Positions 22,975 to 34,079 of a stretch of DNA of 64,000 bases are shown in pieces. The position numbers and the translations under genes were made by a program. Position 1 is the stretch's first letter. The number at the start of each line of letters is the position of its first letter. Below the pieces are notes generated by a model, which searched no databases, had not been told where the DNA came from, and saw only the letters and a list, made by a program, of their open reading frames with translations. This stretch comes from Fasciola hepatica (lineage: Eukaryota > Platyhelminthes > Trematoda > Plagiorchiida > Fasciolidae), in contig CANUEZ040000179.1 in assembly GCA_948099385.1 (NCBI GenBank), positions 11,116,001 through 11,180,000 on the forward strand, read 5' to 3'.

Positions 22975-23690
22975 ATCTTTAGTCCCATTCATCTCTCGTT
23001 CTATTTTCAGTGAATTTCTGCACCTGAAAAACTTATCCCGACGTATTATCACGATATTATCTTGCTAAGGGAATCCTGGCTATCTGAGGGCACTTTTAAT
23101 GATCAAATATCTTTGGTGTGGTACAATATTCTAGGAAACAGCTGACTGAACCGGCTTGGTGATGGGTCTGTTGACTACATCGAGGAAACCTACACCACGA
23201 CCCCTCTTTTACATACTGCGCTTGATTCTCCTTCCGATTCTCTCTGGTCCACTTTCAGCCTCCAAAACACTGCTATGTATATCGGCTGCGTGCATCACTC
23301 GCCAAATTCCCCTTGTGCCTTGTTTTCTCTCATTGGATCTTACAAGTACCTCCCCTTCCTTCCCTCCAGAACCAGACTTATTGCGGGTGACTTTAATCTC
23401 CCTTAAATTAGTTGGCCTACCCTTTCGGCTCCTATCAATCTTATGGACCTAGTTACTAATATTCGTCTTGGAGGCTGGAAATAATATATTTCCGAACCTA
23501 TCAGAAATGGCAACTTACTAGATCTGATAGTTACTCATAAAGTGCCTCTTGTCGATGCGTCAGTAACACAAAATTTCCCCGGCAGTCACCATAAAACGGT
23601 TGTCCGCCACCTGCCAATTAGTGGCCCTCCTAATACCGCACGGACCTCCAAATATTCACTCCTATGCCAAAATTGAACTTCTCTAGTCAC
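22975..23690 (+). pseudogene. LINE copy A endonuclease remnant
   Basis: Exonuclease-endonuclease-phosphatase fold pieces: an early SESWLSEGTFNDQ-type block (TETWL equivalent), then RLIAGDFNLP and LLDLIVTHKVPLVDASV followed by FPGSHHKTVV, the equivalent of the SDH motif. Stops and frame changes are present. In intact LINEs this domain nicks target DNA to prime reverse transcription. Confidence 0.7.
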
Positions 23691-24059
23691 GCTTATTCGC
23701 CAAAAAGGCTCGGGTGATTATTTTCTCACCCAAGGCCCCTCCTCATTGCTGCGGATATTTTCTACCCCGTTTTTTCCGACTGCCCGAACAAACTTTCCTT
23801 TCTCAGGCTGCACCCGAAAAAAGTCCTTTTGTCTCTCCACTCCACAAGAAGTGCCATAAACTTTTCAAGAAGCTACATAATTCCAGCGGCTTTTCCATTT
23901 TTATCCGTCTAAACCACCTCCCCGCACCTATCCCAGGACAAGATGATACTCGACCTGTGGCCAAGAGGCTAGGGCTTTGAGTCATCCAAACAAGGCACCA
24001 CTTCTTTCATTGTTGCGTAACTATAGAAACTTTGATATTAGGGCAGACTTCCAACTCAT

Positions 24060-25690
24060 GATCCTGGATAACAACTCATCTGTCACCTTCCCAACTTGAG
24101 TGGCCGAAGCCTTCAATGCACGCCTTGCTTCAGCCGTGGCCCCAGCTACTGCTGTTGCTGTTCGTTAATCTTTACCGATTACCGACTCCGTCCTTTCTAC
24201 GATACCTTTTGATGCCCGGAGTATTTCTAAGCCACTATTCAATAGCAAGCCCTCCACCCGACTAGGCCCCAATGGCCTGCCACCAGGTTCTATTGTCAAT
24301 GACGGATCAAATTTTCCCCTTTTTCTGCCCGGCCTCTTCACTCTTTCATCTCATAGTAGCACCGTTCCTGCTAATGGGAAACACTCGATAATCGTTGCCA
24401 TTCACAAGAAGGGATCTTGACATGAGGTATCCAATTATTGCCTTACAAATTATGTCCCTTTGTTATTCAGAATAAAGCAAAAAGTTGAAGATCACACCAT
24501 CAACTACTTAATCAGCCTCAACCTTATTAATGAGAACCGACATGGATTCCTCCGTTCGCGGTCCTGTATGACTTGTCAGTATGACCTTCTGCATCTTGTC
24601 ACTGACTCAGCTAAAAGTTGAAAGTCTTTTGTTGTTATTTATCTATACTTACCTAAGGCTTTTGACCATGCACCTCACCCGGCCTTTTAACAAATCTACT
24701 GTCATTTGGCACCGTCGATTCACTAATTTCTTGGTTCTCGTCTTACTCATCCCATCGATCACAGGTTGTTTCTTGTAACTAACACACCACCAACTCTGGA
24801 CCTGTTACTAGTGGCGATATTCAGGGCAGCTTTTTAGGCTCCTTTCTTCTCTTCATATACGCAAATAATATGTTTCCGACAATACTCGATAGCACGCCGT
24901 TCTCCTTTAGGGACAACATTTAGGTGGTCTACACTTTTTCGTTTGACAACCTCAGTACTACCATCCCTAGAACCTCCACTGACTTAGCCTTTCTTGTTGA
25001 ATGACGCTTGACCTGGGCGATGAAATTCTCCGCCTATGAGTGTATTTTTCTTGCTTACGAATGCCAAACTCCTCCAGGTTTCTTATGCATTGGTGGTTCA
25101 CCCATCGACATCCAGCCCTTGGTAAGAGACCTTGGCTCAGGTAATCCTTGCTCTTTTAACTTCCCTGAACGTCTTTTAAACGGTGGAGGCCAAAAGGTGT
25201 CTCAGTCTTCTGTTCCAACCAATTCATTCTAGGTAGAGCTTTCTATAACTGTATAAAATACATGACAGGCCCCTTCTCGAATATGGTCTCCTTATCTTCT
25301 CTAGTACCCTAAAGTCCGATAGGATTATTGTCGAACGTATTCAGAGAAGAGTTATAAAGCAGCTTATTGGCTGGTCATCAAACTTAAGCTACAGGGAAAG
25401 ATGTTTATATCTCAAAATCGAGCCATTATGGCTTCGTCGCATCATGCTCAATCTGGTATTCCTGTATAAACTATTGACTAAGCTATCTTATTCCTCCAAC
25501 CAGTGGTGCTTCTCCCCGGACACTGGATATTTATTCCATATAAAACAGTTTACTATTACAACACCTTCTGCCAGGACTGTTCCGCGCTCTGAGTTCTTTC
25601 TCTTCACGTACATCAGAATCTGGAATAAACTTCCTTTTGCATGCCAGATCTTCGTCAAAGTTTGTATTCGTGCATACTTTAGATGAACTC
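24060..25690 (+). pseudogene. LINE copy A reverse transcriptase remnant
   Basis: RT palm and thumb pieces: an SIKSFDHAPHPAF-like block, a degraded GSFLGSFLLFIYANNMF equivalent of the VPQGSVLGPLLF motif, and a C-terminal RPLLEYGLLIFSSTLKSDR followed by RVIKQLIGWSSNLSYRERC. The catalytic FADD is replaced by an FSFRDN-like sequence. Inactive. Confidence 0.75.
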
Positions 25691-27004
25691 CTTTCTGTCC
25701 CAATTATTTTCCTCTTATTCTACGTTCACACAACCGAGAACCAAGCTTACGAAAATGCCTCGACCTTCAGGCCATTACTGTGCTTTTTCGAATTACCTTG
25801 ACCTCTAAGATCATATGATATTTTCCCTTCTAAAGGTTGAGCCTTCTTGAACTGGAAATACTCTGTTCGACCGTTATTTTCGGGCTTTGCCTTCGACCTA
25901 TTCAAAACATGACTGAGACTACTTGTTGATTTTCCGCGCCGACCTATCTAGCACTGCCAATATCACTCCGAAATAAGTCCTTCCGGATGCTTTCACATTT
26001 TTAGGAAAGCTACGGTAATATTTTCACTCACCTTTGATATGCCTCACCTGTTCCACGATTTATTACCATAATTTAGTTATATCGCGCCTTTGGCCCTGAA
26101 ACCAACCTCAACGAGGCTTATGGACTACACCAGTACCTACCTATTGGTCCAGTATGTATATGCATAATGCTTCGTAGTTACTAGCGAAAGCATGGTAAGT
26201 AACCCTAACCCCCCTGATATCCTTCTGCTTACCATGCCTCTTTTCCACATCAGGCCCCATTACATGCAATTCCTTCACTCCATCAGCCATTACGGACTGG
26301 AATATTCAGTCTCATTCCTCTCACTTGAAGTGGCCAATCAACTGAACCGAACGTCTAGTTATGACGTCACACATTCAGCCCCCATTGTATCCCCCAGATA
26401 AGCTTCTTCCACAATTTCATACAGAATTTGTTCTCCTCTTCTTATGATTGATTACGCATAGTTAAATCCTAAACTCGTTACTAAATAGCTTAGCTCTCAA
26501 CCCTCCCTTTCTTGGAATTACATTCCATAGCCTCTTTATTTTCTTAGTGACCTGCTGCATCGATGAGCCCCGTGCTTCACTCACCTTCCTCTTTTCTTTA
26601 ACCCCTGATCCTCAGATAGGCCATGCCCAGACCACTTTCCTCCGTCCCACTTCTCCTTCAAGTGATCTTCAACACCGGCCAACCACTTTGGGCACTATGC
26701 TGACTATCTCCTTGGCCAGTGTACCTGGATAATATTGCTATACGGCCGTCTGTTGACCGCTGTTTCCTTTGGCTCTGTTTTCCAAGTTCTCAAAACCGGA
26801 CTAATTGATCCTGGATCGTATACTCTTATCGTGGTTGTTCTGCCCTCCGTAAAATAATCGATGATCAGTCACGTCAATCCCAGATGTGCGAAGCGTGGTC
26901 AGATCGCCGGCTCTGGCCGGCGCACGCCGGGCTTGCTGGCCATTTGCGATTATGTGCGAGCGCCATAAGGCTGACGGATCACACTAGCCGTCTTTGAGAT
27001 AAGA

Positions 27005-27410
27005 GTAAGTCAATCCAAAAAATGCCAAGCTCCGAGCTGTGGTTTTCAATACGATTCTTCATAAAGCAATCATAAATATGACATAAACAGTAGCCGCTAC
27101 GTGAAATAGAGACAGCCAAATGCGAGCAAATTCAGGATCGCCTGTGGTTCAAGCAGTCACACCAACGAAGTGTCCATGGGAAGTGTGGGACAAGGGTCAC
27201 AGAAAAAAAACCATGCGCACACTGATTAGCGGTCACCTAAAGTCACTGAATTGTGTGTGTTTCAGCGAATGAGCAAGTGTGTCGCAAAATGTCGTTGGAA
27301 AACCTAAACTTGGAGTGAGGGTAATGGGTCAGATCGGTCCTGAGTTAGAACCTCGAGTTTGGTTGTTCTGTCGATTACACACGCCTCCTGTGCTTTCTAC
27401 AAGGAGAGTT
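27005..27410. mobile_element. About 400-bp insertion in LINE copy A 3' region
   Basis: Copies B (36190-36400) and C (53085-53260) run without a gap from the GCGGATC block to the GGTTGGG block. In copy A these are separated by about 400 bp. The inserted DNA has no recognised domain, and I could not define a target duplication, so its nature is open. Confidence 0.4.
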
Positions 27411-28675
27411 TTCCAGGTTGGGTATGCAGCAAGAGGTCACCTTCACTCACCAGCACCGGTTGCGGATGGCGCGCTCTAACTCTTCTCGCCCTGCCGCATT
27501 CATCACCGTCGGTTGTAGATCGCGCCCCTCTGCCGCTCTTCCTCAGCCACTATTCGCCCATCTGCCCTTCCTCCGAGCTCTCTTATCACTTCCCTTTCGT
27601 GTCGTTCTACCTCTGTGTGCACGTCTGCTGATTCTTCCCGTGTTCGTTTCATTTCTCACCCTGAAAGCCCTCGCTGTATGACGCCATTCTTGCCCTATCC
27701 ATTTTACTCCGGCCAAGCCCGCGGTTCTCCCTTTTCCATCCGTGTTGGCGCCAGCCGGCTCCTAACCACTATTTACTTGGTACTTTCTTAAAATCGTAAA
27801 GCTCACCCGTGGCACTCCACACTAGCTAATGTTTTGTCCTATCTTTCGTTGTCCTCCCATCTTATGCCTCCCGCCATTGCGCACCAGGCCCACCGGTACC
27901 GATGACCAAACACCATATTGGAACTTGCCGTTCCAACCTTCGCACCTTTTGCAGCCACATTGATTACCTTTTATCCACCACCATGTTGCCCTTGCTTCCA
28001 CTTAGGCGGTGCCCCGACTAGCGACTTCCAGCTCAGTCCATCTGTGCAATCTCCTACAGGCACGTGGCCCTCTTCCCCAACTCCGAGGCACACATATTTC
28101 TCTTGCTTTTCGTTCCGTCACTGGCTTACCTGTCTGGGTACTTGTTTTCATTTTTTCTTCTCGGTCCTCATCCTCTTCCGTCCTCAATAAAACGATCTAA
28201 TTGGTCACCTCCTACCCGTTTCCCTTCGGCCATTACTCTCATCTGTTTCCTCTACTGCTCGACATGGTCATCTTCTGTGTGCCCTTTAGGCTGCCCTGCT
28301 TTTCTGCTTTCCACCCGGTGTAAAGCCATCGTTACGCAATTGTTTTCAAGTACACTTTCCACCCTTTTGATCTGTCTTTACCTTTGCTTCATATTGACCG
28401 TATCTCGAGCTCTCCGAACTATTGTTGCCATGTGAGCCGCTCTTTACGTTTTGCAATGATCTTTTGCTAATCTCAAATGGACACCGTCCTTTAATTGCAA
28501 TGTAGCGTACTTCATGCATATCTAAACCCTTGCAACACAACCCAGTTTTCTGCTTTTCTCCTTATTTCCTTTCTTTTTTTCTTCATCGTTCCTGATTACC
28601 ATAGTTTCTCAAGCCCATTTTCAGTCCTCCTCATTTTAAATTCCCAGGCCCTAACTTCCTCCACTTGGCTCAGCC

Positions 28676-29038
28676 TGTTCCTCCATTCGACCCCGTAAGA
28701 CAAGCGGGGACCCTGGGTCCGAAGATAGATGCACAGATCGGCACTCCAGATCACAGCACGAGGTCATTCACGATAAAAGACAAAGCTCGGGAACCAATGA
28801 ATTTACTTTGGCACGAGATAACACAGCAATCGATACAGGTCGAGACCGGAAGTGGCTTTCCCGGGGCGTCCATTGGGGGTTTATATATATTCAGGGTCAC
28901 GGTCAAGGTCACTCTTCTTGAAGAAAGGGAAATGGGACGACTGCCGCAATGGATGGCTCCACCGCAGTGTTAACGAAGGCACCTGGAAAGTAAAAGAAAA
29001 AGAGATGGGATTATTTACGGTCAGAAATGCATTACACA
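28676..29038 (-). repeat. Candidate 3' LTR of a minus-strand gypsy element
   Basis: On the minus strand a purine tract (CACGGGAGGGGGC, 29051-29039) is followed at 29038 by TGTGTAATGC. The candidate ends in GGAACA at 28676. A TATA-like ATATATATAAACCC (minus strand, about 28890-28877) lies inside, as expected for an LTR promoter. No second LTR was found, so the ends are provisional. Confidence 0.45.
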
Positions 29039-29261
29039 GCCCCCTCCCGTGAAAAGGCTGCCCTCAGCCCTTCAGTGAGCACCTGAACTTTCCCACCAAC
29101 GAAAGGAATGATAGCGTTTCTTCTTCTGAAAGCATAATTGTTGTGTACCATGTGTTTCATTCGCTTCTCGTGTGCGGTTTGGCTTTGAGTTTCTGGTTTT
29201 TCGACGATGCTTCACGGGGATCAAGGTTTCAATTACAGTAGATTGTCCGGCCTAGTCACGC

Positions 29262-30290
29262 TTAAACTTGGCAGGCACCCCCGCGGCCGCAGTGGCGTTC
29301 CGTGAACTTTGCAACCGTAGAACTCCTTCTGACGGCATCGTGCTGCCCTCTAACTGGTATGTGCAAGACCCTGACTGCCGTTGAGGGTTCGGTAAGGCTG
29401 GACTGCATGGACCGCTGATGTCCCCACACGTCGTCGGCGGGCTGTGGCACCGCAGGATCGATAGGTAACCTCAATGCCTGTCCAGTGATCACGAAGCGTG
29501 GTGATTGACCTGCCAAGGTCTGCATCCAAGCCCTGTAGGCGAGCAGACATGTGGACTGCTCACTATCCCAGTGTCGAGGGTCACGTGTCCCTATGAAAGC
29601 CTTCAACAAATTTTTCGCCATGTGGGTTGTTCGCTGTACAGGTCCATTCCCTTGAGTGTGGCATGGTGTCGTGCGAGTTTTTCTGGTCCCCAGTAGTTGA
29701 CACTTGTCGGCCACTAACAAACGTTCGAAGTTGGAGCCCTGGTCCCTGTGGCCGAATAGTGGTGATCCTCAACGTGCAATCTACATAATAAGGATTGTCT
29801 GAACTACCGTAAGGGGATCGAAAGGCGGCAGAAGTTGTGCTTCACACCTTTTCGTAAAATAATCCGCCATAACTTGAACGAAATGATTTCCTCTGTTGGA
29901 CTCGGGTGGGGCCACTGACGTCAATCCCCAGCCGTTCGTTTTGGTATCCCCCCATTGTGGGTGCCATGGGTGCCCGATTAGAGGTCCATTGCTCCTTGAA
30001 GTGCATACACAGTTGACAATTATTACATAAACTCACCATATCGCTCGCCCGATGTGGATACCAAATCCTGATGCGAACCACCGCCGACATCTTTCATTAT
30101 CCAGCATGTCCCAACCCAGATGCAGTTCTGCCAGTGCTGTCCCGACGGACCCTAGTGTACCTCCAGCCTCTTCGTATAGGTGGGTCCAAATTGGAGATAA
30201 AAGGTGCGCTCTGAAATTGTCACATCTACTCACAGACTCCAGCGACATATTTGAATTCATCCTTGGGTTCACCTGAACTCTCTCCATTAC
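29262..30290 (-). pseudogene. Ty3/gypsy integrase remnant, minus strand
   Basis: From 30285 downward: HLYEEAGGTLGSVGTALAEL (zinc-binding start), an NNCQLCMHFKEQ-type C-x2-C, DVSGPTRVQQRKSF (first catalytic Asp region), a GHRDQGSNFERLL block that keeps the second Asp, and LLAYRAWMQTLAGQSPRFV. The order is that of a gypsy integrase. Frames change at about 30060 and 29720. The residues around the Glu position are altered, so it is inactive. It lies inside the 3' region of LINE copy A and shares no close motif detail with the gypsy remnant at 1-1235, so it is another family. Confidence 0.78.
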
Positions 30291-30401
30291 TCCTCAGTGA
30301 GCGTACACTTATCTCTCCCTCACCTCCCTTCTGAGTTAGTCAAGCACATTTCCAAATTTTTTACGAATTTCCTTTGTCCTTTTTGTCGCTTGTAAGAATT
30401 T

Positions 30402-30460
30402 GATCATTTTCAAGACATGCTCCTGGCTTCTCCGGGATAAACTATTATTGTTGTTGTTAT
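30402..30460 (+). other. LINE family 3' terminus, copy A
   Basis: The pattern GATCAT...CATGC...TCCGGGATAAAC...TTATTGTTGTTGTTAT. It matches the ends of copies B and C (CATGC, CGGG, CCGAAATAAAC, then TTATTATT) and marks the 3' boundary of copy A. Confidence 0.65.
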
Positions 30461-30489
30461 AGGGTTCTCCATGGGTCATCTACATTTCA

Positions 30490-31560
30490 TAGAACTGAGT
30501 TTCTCTGTGTACGCTTTGTCCCTGAGTACCAGTAACAGCCCAGCGAATTATTGCTGCAATTAATGAAGAACAGCAGCCTCCTGCACGAGAGCCGGGGCCC
30601 AAGCTTCTACCCAGTACTCTAGGTGTGGCCTAACTGTTCTTCTGCAGAGAGGCAACAATACAAAAGCCAGTAACGTACATGTGTGGAAATTATCCCTAGC
30701 CTTTGTCACATACTTGTATTGCTGAGGCTATGCTTTTTATCTTATTGACTCTCGAACAAGTACGTCACGCATCAACCACTACACCTGAACATTTGTTTAT
30801 ATTTTGCTCATGTGCCGTGGCATGTTTTTCATTCGAACTCAGACTGCCGTGGCAGTGGTATCTGATATTGACATTTGTTGAACTTCGGTCCTTGTTGCTA
30901 AACTTTGTGGCCGTTCTGTCGAGGTTTGTACATATTTATATGCATATAATTTGGTAAACAAGAACCGTTGAATCAGCGAATCAGTCTTGTTCTGAATATG
31001 GGATTCGTTAATTGAGCCACGCGTTATTCACGATAGAAATTATCGTTACAAAGCCTCCCTGGAAGCCATGGTCTGCAATAGATGTGAAGCACCCAAAGAC
31101 ACTTAGCCGCAGCAGCTTGACGCTGCAAAGATGGCTTTCGGCGATCGTCTATCAGGATTGTAAGGTCAGTGGTGACTGCTACCGCTTCCATCGTTTGTGG
31201 GTTTTGCAGGTTTGGATAAATTGATTCTCCGCATACACTCCCCTAAGTTGAGCGGTAGTTGCCACCGAGCGGCCCAGTTGTGAACCTTTTTCAATTCCTC
31301 TTGAATTGATGCAGTTTCTGATTTACTCACCAGATTTCGGTCGTCATCAAACAGGTAGCCTGCATTTTGCAAACCCTCTAAAGGGTTGTTGGCGTACATC
31401 AAAAACAGAAGAAGAAATAGGACATGCCCCTGTGGGACCCCACCGGTGGCCGCGGCCATCGTACACCTCACTTCCGCCCTAACCCAGTGCGTTTGGTTTG
31501 TGAGATCTGGCCGGGTTCAGCCCAGCTCCAGGGCTCGATACCTGGAGCTTTCCTTTTGCG
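30490..31560 (-). pseudogene. Minus-strand LINE RT fragment carrying a solo LTR
   Basis: On the minus strand: ATGGVPQGHVLFLLLFLMY, NAGYLFDDDRNLVSKSE (FADD replaced by FDDD), VHNWAARWQLPLNLGEC, then after a gap REAFVLLPLCRRTVRPHLEY followed by WVEAWAPAL. This is the RT palm-to-thumb order of a CR1-group LINE, distinct from copies A-C. The gap is explained by the solo LTR at 30669-31050. Several stops; inactive. It fills the space between LINE copies A and B. Confidence 0.75.
30669..31050. mobile_element. Diverged BEL-like solo LTR with 5-bp duplication
   Basis: 382 bp, starting AGTAACG and ending CGTTACA, flanked by AAGCC on both sides (30664-30668 and 31051-31055). Its length and terminal pattern match the BEL LTRs (TGTAACA...GTTACA). 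Its last third has similar blocks, such as GAGGTTTGTA and GGGATTCGTTA. It lies inside a minus-strand LINE RT and separates two adjoining RT motifs. The first base A in place of T looks like a later mutation. Confidence 0.6.
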
Positions 31561-31689
31561 AGAAAGAAGCCGGTGGTTTACGCAAGCAAAAGACGACCGG
31601 ACCGTTCACCCCTGCTATAATTTTATTATTTTATTTTGGAGACGCTCTAAGCCTGCCTTACGCATCATCAAAAGTTTTACAAGCGACAA

Positions 31690-32760
31690 AACTGACAGAC
31701 AAAATCCACCCGCGTGACCGCACCATACCATTGCCAGGTCATTCTCACTCGAATCAAACACGTCAGCCCTCAGGGCATGCTCCCGTAAACAAGCTGCCAA
31801 GAAGTAGCGCACCTAAGGACAAAACTTCACTGTTGCAATCTAACTTATCACCCATGGGCCGAAAGTTGATGACGATCTACACTCAGCCCCCAATGCAGGG
31901 TGTCGATACCAACGGTAACACGGCCGCAAATCCAGAATTCGGCAACCCACACTCCATTCCTACTGAAGGCCCCAACATTTAGTTCATTAAGCAACGACCG
32001 CCTTACATCACCAGGCTACTCCCCGAAGGTCATGCAAAGATTAGAAGCGAACAGATACCCTAGTAAGGTGTCACCATTACCAGGACCTACAGTTTCTGTT
32101 CCCAAAATAGATAGTTTCTCAAACCGTAATTCCTCCCAGCAAAATCCTAGCTCTACGCGCATTTATACGGACGGTGCTCGCAAAGCACCTCATAGCTATC
32201 ATTCAAAGCTGCATCTACCCAGCTCTTCATTTCCTAACTTTTCCGTGCCTCCACCGTTCATCCCGTTAGTTCCTTTACCATAGCAAAACTTTCGTTTTGA
32301 CCCACCACAGTCATTTTACGCGCAGAATACATCCACAAACCCCCTCCGAGTAAATTTTCCCCACCCTGTGGCATACAATCCCACAATCTTTCATCTCTTC
32401 TAGCCCTTATGAACCACTTTCCAACACCGGCATCTTAACAGTCGTTCATACCTTCGGTAGCACACCAAACTCCGCGGGCCAACTACGCAACACTGCGTAT
32501 TACCATCGCCTTCTTCCAAAATAACCTCCATATACCCCCTCTACCAACCGCCGATTCCTATCTTTCCCCACCCGGGCAAGCCGCATCGATAGGCGGCGAA
32601 GCCACCCCAAACTCTTTTAGGCCTTACCCTCTGAGGCCTGCTCTTACCACACTACAACCAATACCAAGGTTGTCACGTGGGAAAGCCAATACCTTCCATA
32701 ACCCCGTATTCTGTCACTGCACTGGAGCATCGAACAATCCCAACGAATCAGGGTAAGTGG
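31690..32760 (+). pseudogene. LINE copy B ORF1 Pro/Ser-rich tail
   Basis: Low-complexity coding remnant rich in Pro, Ser, Asn and Thr (for example SGHAPVNKLPRSSAPKDKTS and NSFSNRNSSQQNPSSTR-like pieces), in the position and composition of the Pro-rich ORF1 segment of copy C. The RRM-like part is missing. Assignment rests on position and composition. Confidence 0.45.
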
Positions 32761-32978
32761 CAGGACTGCTTCGTCTAAGGTCTTCTCTTTCACCCCATAA
32801 CAACCCAAAATTGGTTATTTCCCGTTCTTCCGCGGCCGATTCTTCAGAAACCATCGAGGAGGCATCCAACGCTCGCGTTTCCTCCTCTTCGATAATAGCT
32901 CCAACTCACGCCCCTCACCGTGCACTTCCTCCTACCAACAACTCCCATACGTTACCTAACCTTGACACACGCTTCCAC

Positions 32979-33560
32979 ATGAGTGGGTTATCATTCATCT
33001 TATTTAACTCGCGGTTCATCTTAAATAAGCTTCATCACTTAAAAAATTGTCGTAACATCCAGTCCTGACATCATCTTTATTACTGAAACCTGGCTCACCG
33101 AATACACCAGCACAAGCGAAATTATGCCTAAAGGGTACAAGGTTTTAGGGTAAATAGGATCGACAGACGCGGAGGTGGGTGCCTTGTGTACGTACAGCAT
33201 GCCCTTTCAGTAGTCCCCATCAGACATGCCACACTCGACTCAATTCCGGATTCTCTATGGCTCACAATTCGGTCCTCAACTGTAGTCATGCACATTGGTT
33301 GTGTCCATCGCCCGCCCTCATCTACAGTTGCAGACTTAACTCCCCTAATCGAGGCCTTTGATTACCCTTCACCACTACCTTCGACAGCGACTGGCCTAAA
33401 ATATCCTGGCGAAACCTCATGGCACCTCCCAACTTAACAGACTTCGTGTCCCATACTCACATTGGGGGCTGAGTGTAACACGTTAAAACCCCTACTAGGA
33501 ATGCCAACATCCCAGATCTTATATTCACCCACAGCGTTTCCCACTTTTCGGTTTCCGTTA
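32979..33560 (+). pseudogene. LINE copy B endonuclease remnant
   Basis: Begins with SFILFNSRFILNKLHHLKN, the counterpart of the VLFNSRSIMNKIRHL block in copy C. It continues through a GGGCLVYVQHALSVV block and HIGCVHRPP, then DLIFTHSVSHFSVSV, the counterpart of the DLI(V/F)TH motif. Frames change several times. Inactive. Confidence 0.65.
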
Positions 33561-34079
33561 TGAATAAATTTCCGGGTAACGACCATAAGATGGTGGCTGG
33601 TAATCTTTCATTCCATCCTTATTCATCAGACTATCTGACCCCAGTCAACAATTCCGTCCGTTTAAATTGGAACTCTCTGCCCAATCTCACCCGCAACCAA
33701 GGTTGGAGCAGTTTTTTCAAAAGGCTGACCCCCAAGAAGCGGCTGATCACTTTTACCTTAACATGGGAAACTGCTTCCTGAAACTTAGCCCAATATCCCA
33801 AAACTTCTCCCTTAGGAAGTCCAAACTTGCCTCCCTCCAACGAAAGTACCTTAAGATGCAAAGACTTTACCTCCAAAACCATGACTTCTCTCTTTTCATG
33901 AGACTAACTTGTCTTGCTGATATTATCCGGGACCTAAAGGAAAACAGCTCCGCTACGAAAAAGCCAAAGCCCTAAGGCATCCCAATAAAACATTAAAACT
34001 CCCACCCATGCACAAATCTAGGAATTCGGCAACAGATACTATGATCCAATAGGTTGTGTTACCGGATGAAACTTCGACC

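Larger units (their letters stand above)
21310..30460 (+). mobile_element. LINE copy A (CR1/Jockey-group), interrupted
   Basis: Plus-strand non-LTR element. Order: ORF1 remnant, Pro-rich segment, APE endonuclease, RT, then a long 3' non-coding region ending in a conserved 3' terminus at 30402-30460. Homology to copies B and C continues well beyond RT; all three share the CGCACA(T/C)(C/G)GGGC and GGTTGGG blocks (26900-27480 here). Two interruptions are visible: about 27005-27410, and a gypsy remnant at about 28676-30290. Without them the element is about 7 kb. It is 5'-truncated inside ORF1 relative to copy C. Confidence 0.75.

Noticed and set aside
22514..23068. 184-codon plus-strand open frame in LINE copy A as a separate gene
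   Set aside because: It overlaps the ORF1 tail-to-endonuclease transition of the LINE. Its composition is that of out-of-frame pyrimidine-rich LINE sequence.
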